Shown: positions 59,332 through 64,000 of the stretch, one piece after another
Layout of the letters: each line of letters starts with the position of its first letter
Position numbering within the stretch: position 1 is the stretch's first letter
From: Blasia pusilla
Taxonomy: Eukaryota > Marchantiophyta > Marchantiopsida > Blasiales
DNA: 64,000 bases
Assembly: GCA_050084515.1 (NCBI GenBank)
Contig: CM114272.1
Span: 33,852,001 to 33,916,000, forward strand
Direction of reading: 5' to 3'
The notes under the pieces: model-generated
The model's input: only the letters and a program-made list of their open reading frames with translations
What the model was told of the DNA's origin: nothing
Databases searched by the model: none
Program-made: the position numbers and the translations under genes

Positions 59332-59726
59332 CTACGACGAATTTTTAATAAGCGACTGACTCGATGTTTTCGTGAAGTCCTCAGGATCGTGTTTCACTTC
59401 CAGTAGCAATGCTACGACTTCCTTCATCGTGGGCCTCTCTGCCGGCACGGCGTTCACACACAGGAGAGCCACCCCGAGAGCTTGGGACATTTCTTGGATG
59501 AAGGCGTCGGGCATGCCTCGTAGCCGGGCGTCGATGACCTCCCAGGTCGCTTGGTGGTTGCCGCTGCACTTGCTCTGATTGATCATCTCTTGAACCCACT
59601 TCACTATGTGCCAATTTTCTCCCAGTCCCGGCTCGACTGCCTTCCTCCCCGTTAGAATCTCCAGCAGCACAACTCCATAGCTGTACACATCGCTCTTGTC
59701 TGTGATCTTCATGGTATACCCGTATT
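59332..59726 (-). CDS. RGI-like kinase exon 3 (kinase C-lobe)
   Basis: Starts after a GCAG acceptor with the remainder of the APE Glu, then YGYTMKITDKSDVYSYGVVL, LEILTGRKAVEP, and CVNAVPAERPTMKEVVALL, ending KNSS and TAG at 59334-59332. Normal end of an LRR-XI kinase. Confidence 0.92.
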
Positions 59727-62700
59727 CTGCACAGACATCCCAAAACGTGATTAACGATCGAGAATCACGTAGTTCTCCACTTTCCTTGGCAAACGCGTCG
59801 CTTAAACTAGACTAATACCGGAAGAGAGTTAACCCACCGTGAGGCGGGGGGATCTAATTATTCTATCACTCGGCCACGAACATTCCATTCCCTCCCATCA
59901 TGTCTTTGCCCAGAGACCAGCGATGGCCGAGTTAAATAACTCGGACACAAGTCTCGCATCCAGTAAGGACATTCAGGGAGTACGGAGGATCAGAGGAGCG
60001 AAAGCATCGAGAAGACGAGCGAATCTGTGGCCGATGTGTTTTCGTCCGTCGTCGAAACGGTTTCTGATGTGAGAATTATGGAATCGGGGGTAGTGGGAGA
60101 CACTATATTCCTGCTTAGCTCATTCAGCACGTTACCAAGTGCTCACTTCAATTATGGCGGCTCGGCAGCACGGCCAGCTCCGTGACATGTCAACAGAGCA
60201 AGGTCAGCGCCTTACGAGGTGAGCTCCACTTCAAATATCAGAGCGGACGCACACTGATTGGCTAGCGTCCTGCAGAAGCCGCAAAACCTCGTGGTGCTCT
60301 CGAGGAGCTATATCCAGACGGCCGAAATCCCTTTAGAGACGTGCGCCAGTACACCTTTAGACAGGATTTCCCAGACCTCGACATATCTCAGACGAGAGCG
60401 GGGCCCCTTGGGCGACCCCACATCGGAACATAGTCAAATTAACTGTACAGGAGTGCAGGGAAATTTAGACTCACCTGGGGCGATGTAGCCGTAGGATCCG
60501 GCCACTTTGGAAACGACCTTGGAGGTGTTGGACGTGTCGAGGAGCTTCGCGAGCCCGAAATCCGCTACGTACGGCTCGAAGCGCGAGCCGAGAAGGATGT
60601 TGTTGGACTTGACATCGCGATGCAAGATGGCCGGCAGACAATCGTGGTGCAAGTAGGATAAGCCTTGCGCTGCACCGACTGCAATGTTGTACCTCGTCTC
60701 CCAGTCCAGCATCCTCCTTTTCTCGTGCAGCACTTCCCCCAGGCTCCCATTAGGCATGTAGTCGTACATCAGCAGATTGATGTCGTTGTTGGAACAATAA
60801 CCAAGAAGGCGAACAATATTGCGATGACGAATACCTCCGAGAATATCAATTTCTGCCCCGAAAGAGTTGTGGTGAGCTTCACCCTTCCTCACGGGCCACA
60901 GCTTCTTCACCGCGACTACCTCTCCCCCGTCCATCTCCGCTTTGTACACTATGCCCGAGCAACCGCTCCCGACGATGTTCTTCTCTACGAGACTCTCCAG
61001 CACTTCACCGAGCGTGAAATTCAACTTCTGGAACGGAGTAAGTCTCCAAGGCCAAGGTCCCTCGTCCTCATCGTATTCCGCGTCCACCCAGTAGCGCTTG
61101 TAGAACAGAAAAGATCCTACGCAGAGGATGACAACCGCCGATCCGAAAAGGAGACTCACTACCAGAGGCGTCCCCGCGATGCCTGCTTTCTGTCTGCCTT
61201 CGCGGCCGTGGACGAAGGCAGGAAGGCTGGAGCAGTTAGCTTCTGAGAGGCACAAAGCATCATTGCCAATGAATGAACTGGGCGGCATGGTCCGGAAGAA
61301 GTACGTATCCGGAAGCAGCCCCACGAAGTTGTTGTAGGAGACATTGAGTCGCGAGAGGCTGTCTAACTGACCCAGTACGGCAAGAGTCCCGGTGAGCAAG
61401 TTGTGGGAGACATCCAAAAGCTGGAGGTTGATGAGGGCCGCGAGTTGGTTGGGTAGAGGGCCCGAGAACCTGTTCCAACTCAGGTCCACTCCGATCACCA
61501 GGCTGACGATGCTTCCCAGCTGAGGGGGAAGCTCTCCTTCGAGATTGTTCCGACTGACATTCAACAATTCGAGCTTACGACAGTCGGCGAGAGCGCTTGG
61601 GAGAGGGCCAGAGAGTGAATTACCGCTTAGGACGAGCTGGTTCAAGGATTTCAGATTGCCCAACTCCGGAGGAATGGGACCGTCGAACTGATTGTCAGAA
61701 ATGTCTAGAATTTGGAGGTTCGAGAGTTTGCCAATCTCAGCAGGAATGCTTCCTGTAAATTTGTTGCCGTGTGCATCCATCAGCTCGAGGGACGAACAAT
61801 TTCCCAGCTCTTTCGGCAAAGGTCCCGTCAAAAAGTTATCATACAGATCGATGAAGAGAATGTTTTGAAGTTGTCCAATCTCCACGGGAATAGAACCAGT
61901 GAACATGTTGTGAGCCAGTCGCAAGCGGACCAAATTAGTGCTCTTCCCGATCTCCTTCGGTACCTGCAATCACCTCTAACGTCAGAACGTTCTAAAATCC
62001 CGTCTACGGAACCATGAAACAATACAACACCTCTGCGGGCACAACAACAATTACAACGATAGAAGAAAAATCGGCGAAAGGACATCAGGACTCGATAGCT
62101 TTACTTTTGCAGAAGTAAAGCTAGGACATGAACGCACCTCTCCAGAAAGGTTATTGGACAAGAGTCGTAGCCTGAGCAAGTTCGGGAGCAAGAAAAGCTC
62201 AGACGGAAGGCGTCCTGAGAGCGAATTATGAGTCGCATCGAAATCCACCAAGGCCTGGCAGTTACCGATACTTAAGGGGATTTCCCCAGAAAGGTTGTTC
62301 ATCCAAAAAAAAAGCGTCTGGAGACGGGTGAGCTTGCCGTATTCTTGAGGGATGGGACCGTTCAGAAGGTTGTTGTCGAGCTGGAGACTGAACAGACTCG
62401 ACAAGTTGCCCAGCTGACGAGGTAGCGTTCCCGTGAGGTTGTTCATGCTCAGCAGCATTTGCTGGAGAGACGCAAGGCGACCCAGGTCGGAAGGAATGCT
62501 ACCCGTCAGTTGATTATACGACATTTCCAGGACTTGAAGGGAAGTGCAGTTGGCGATCTCCGGGGGAATGTTCCCCGTCAGCTCGTTGTGCCAAAGATAT
62601 AAGTATTGCAGCTGCTTCAAGTTACCGAGCTCTCGAGGTACGGGACCTGTTAAGCGATTCCTGTGCAAATACAGCGCCTGCAGAGAACTGAGATTCCCGA

Positions 62701-63466
62701 GCTCTGGAGGTATGTGCCCCGTCAAGTTACAGCCATAGAGTGCGAAGTTCTGCAAACTCGTCATACCAGCAAGCGACGAAGGAATGCTCCCCGACAGTGC
62801 GGTTGCGGCGAAACCCAGGACCGTGAGGTTCTTGAGGTTCCCAAGCTCCGGAGGTATAGATCCTCCTAGAAATTCGTTTCCACCACCACGAATCTGTGTC
62901 AAACTCAAGAGACTGCCTAGCTCCGGGGGAAGACTGCCACTAATGTTGTTCTGGTAAAAATAGAGTATTTCCAGATGCGTGCACTTTCCGATTTCTGGGG
63001 GAAAGTGGCCCTCGAATGCATTGTCGTTGAGACGCAAATCCCGCAGCTCAATCAGCCTTCCCAGCTCTGCGGGGATTACCCCGGTCAAACCGTTACTACT
63101 CAAATCCAGAGTTCGCAGCTTCGTGCAGTTTGCTATTCCTAGAGGAATAGTTCCTGTAAGATTCAACGCAGACAAGCTGAGGTGCTCCAGAGCATCGAGA
63201 AGACCAAATTCTTCGGGCAGACTTCCGTAGAGAGAGAGCGCGCGAAGAGTCACATTCACGACGCGCAGGGTTTCATTCGAACATGAAACTCCCAGCCATC
63301 CCACGCAAGGATTCGCATCTTGGGCATTCCAACTCTTGAAAATGGGCCTCGCGTCTGCATTGATGGTTTGCAAGAAGCGCAGAAGGACGCTTCCGTCCGA
63401 GCTGATAGCACTGCTGGGGCTGCTGGCCAGGGCGAGGAGGAAGAGGAGAGCAATCACTGACGACAT
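59332..63466 (-). CDS. LRR-XI receptor-like kinase, RGI (RGF1-receptor)-like
   Basis: A plasma-membrane peptide receptor with a cytoplasmic Ser/Thr kinase. Exons, minus strand: 63466-62138, 61963-60475, 59726-59332 (TAG); phases fit and give 627 codons after 443, about 1070 residues. I chose ATG 63466 because MSSVIALLFLLALASSP forms a clean signal peptide; an ATG at 63508 and further in-frame Mets lie upstream. Then an N-terminal cap with WNAQDANPCVGWLGVSC, about 23 LRRs of the GxIPxE type, a transmembrane helix (about residues 703-731), PFQKLNFTLGEVLESLVEKN (an RGI-type juxtamembrane), glycine loop GSGCSGIVY, VAVKKLW, HRDVKSNN (RD-type, active), DFGLAK and APE split by intron 2. LTQIRGGGNEF contains the RxGG motif known from RGF receptors. 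The gene looks intact. Orthology to one Arabidopsis member is not claimed. Confidence 0.93.
60475..61963 (-). CDS. RGI-like kinase exon 2 (C-terminal LRRs, TM, kinase N-lobe and catalytic loop)
   Basis: This exon begins at an AG acceptor with VPKEIGKSTNLVRL and ends in phase 1 at ...GYIAP|GTGAGT. It carries the last LRRs, the cysteine pair region (ALCLSEANCSS), the transmembrane segment, and kinase motifs through DFGLAK. The kinase is cut by an intron between the activation-loop segment SKVAGSYGYIAP and EYGYT, with the APE Glu codon split across it. Confidence 0.92.
62139..63466 (-). CDS. RGI-like kinase exon 1 (signal peptide and N-terminal LRRs)
   Basis: Signal peptide, LRR cap with the paired cysteine CVGWLGVSC, then roughly 14 LRRs ending LLSNNLSGE at a GAG|GTGCGT donor (62138/62137). 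Intron 1 falls within the LRR array in phase 0. Confidence 0.92.
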
Positions 63467-64000
63467 TTGCCTGGGCGAGAGGTGGATCCAGTTGAGAGTA
63501 GGACTCATGTGTCGACGGCTTGCAGCCCACATTGCTGTGGCAGGAGAACCTACGCTTGGAAGCCCATGCAAATCAATGCCCCTGCGTTCTCCTCCTAACC
63601 TGTGCGTGAGACGACAGCGTCGACCCGTCAAGCCGAACGAGAAGAAGAGCTTATTCGCACCGTGCCGACGGCGGCAACATCCCGGACGAGTTCTCGCTTG
63701 GAATCATCGAGTTGAGTCAGACTCACCGTCGTCCGAACCGAGCCGAAATCCCATCGCCACATTTGATTCTCACGAGCATCAAAACCTCACTGCGAAACGC
63801 TCAGCTCGACGCATCGACTCTCTATATCTCGCGCCCTCGTGCGCAAGCGAGACCATTCCCTGTGCCGCAATGGTGACAACACTTCGGAAGACCTCAACTG
63901 ACCGCAGAAGGTTTAGGAGCAGAGTACGGGACGAGGGTAGAAGGCACAGAGAGAAGCCTGAGGCGAGAGTCCCGGATGCAATTTGGAGTTCTCCGCAGCG
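63467..64000 (-). promoter_or_regulatory. 5' flank of the RGI-like kinase
   Basis: Upstream of the start codon the minus strand remains open in frame to 63631, so an N-terminally extended start is possible but less likely. Further upstream I see no clear TATA box; composition is GC-rich. Confidence 0.4.

Overview
The window is nuclear DNA of a land plant. The evidence is spliceosomal GT-AG introns, a plant-type GCN2 kinase gene, an LRR-XI receptor kinase of the RGI type, TTTAGGG telomere-type motifs and a plant PIF/Harbinger element. The repeat content (a Ty3 element carrying a cytosine methyltransferase, and R2-like non-LTR elements with a C-terminal endonuclease-like domain) makes me lean to a bryophyte or other seedless plant. 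That placement is inference.

Layout. 1-3914: 3' part of a Ty1/copia element with its 3' LTR, same strand as GCN2. 4139-21865 (+): GCN2 eIF2-alpha kinase, 25 visible exons; the RWD-coding 5' end lies outside the window, so the copia element probably sits in a GCN2 intron. GCN2 introns hold hairpins, a LINE fragment, a telomere-like stretch and one copy of a repeat found again just downstream of the gene. 21866-26400: no gene recognised. 26631-25882 (-): possible small APC13-like gene, with GC-rich sequence upstream. 27000-35050: no gene recognised, GC-rich then strongly AT-rich. 35051-39020 (+) and about 44640-41440 (-): two copies of one non-LTR retroelement in opposite orientation, the second badly deleted. 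44681-55624: a PIF/Harbinger element split by a Ty3/gypsy element (44724-53360). 55650-59330: no gene recognised. 63466-59332 (-): complete three-exon RGI-like receptor kinase.

The most interesting object is the Ty3/gypsy element. Besides gag, protease, reverse transcriptase, RNase H and integrase, its pol region holds a C5-cytosine DNA methyltransferase domain (48321-49290) between protease and RT, and a PHD finger (52473-52611) at the very C terminus where chromoviruses have a chromodomain. The element would thus have joined a DNA-methylation writer and a possible histone reader in one polyprotein. This copy is decayed by frameshifts and stops, but the key motifs can still be read. A 5S rRNA-derived sequence lies on the minus strand just inside its 5' end.

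The two solid host genes are GCN2 (uncharged-tRNA sensing and translation control) and the RGI-like kinase (peptide-hormone perception at the plasma membrane). They appear functionally unrelated.
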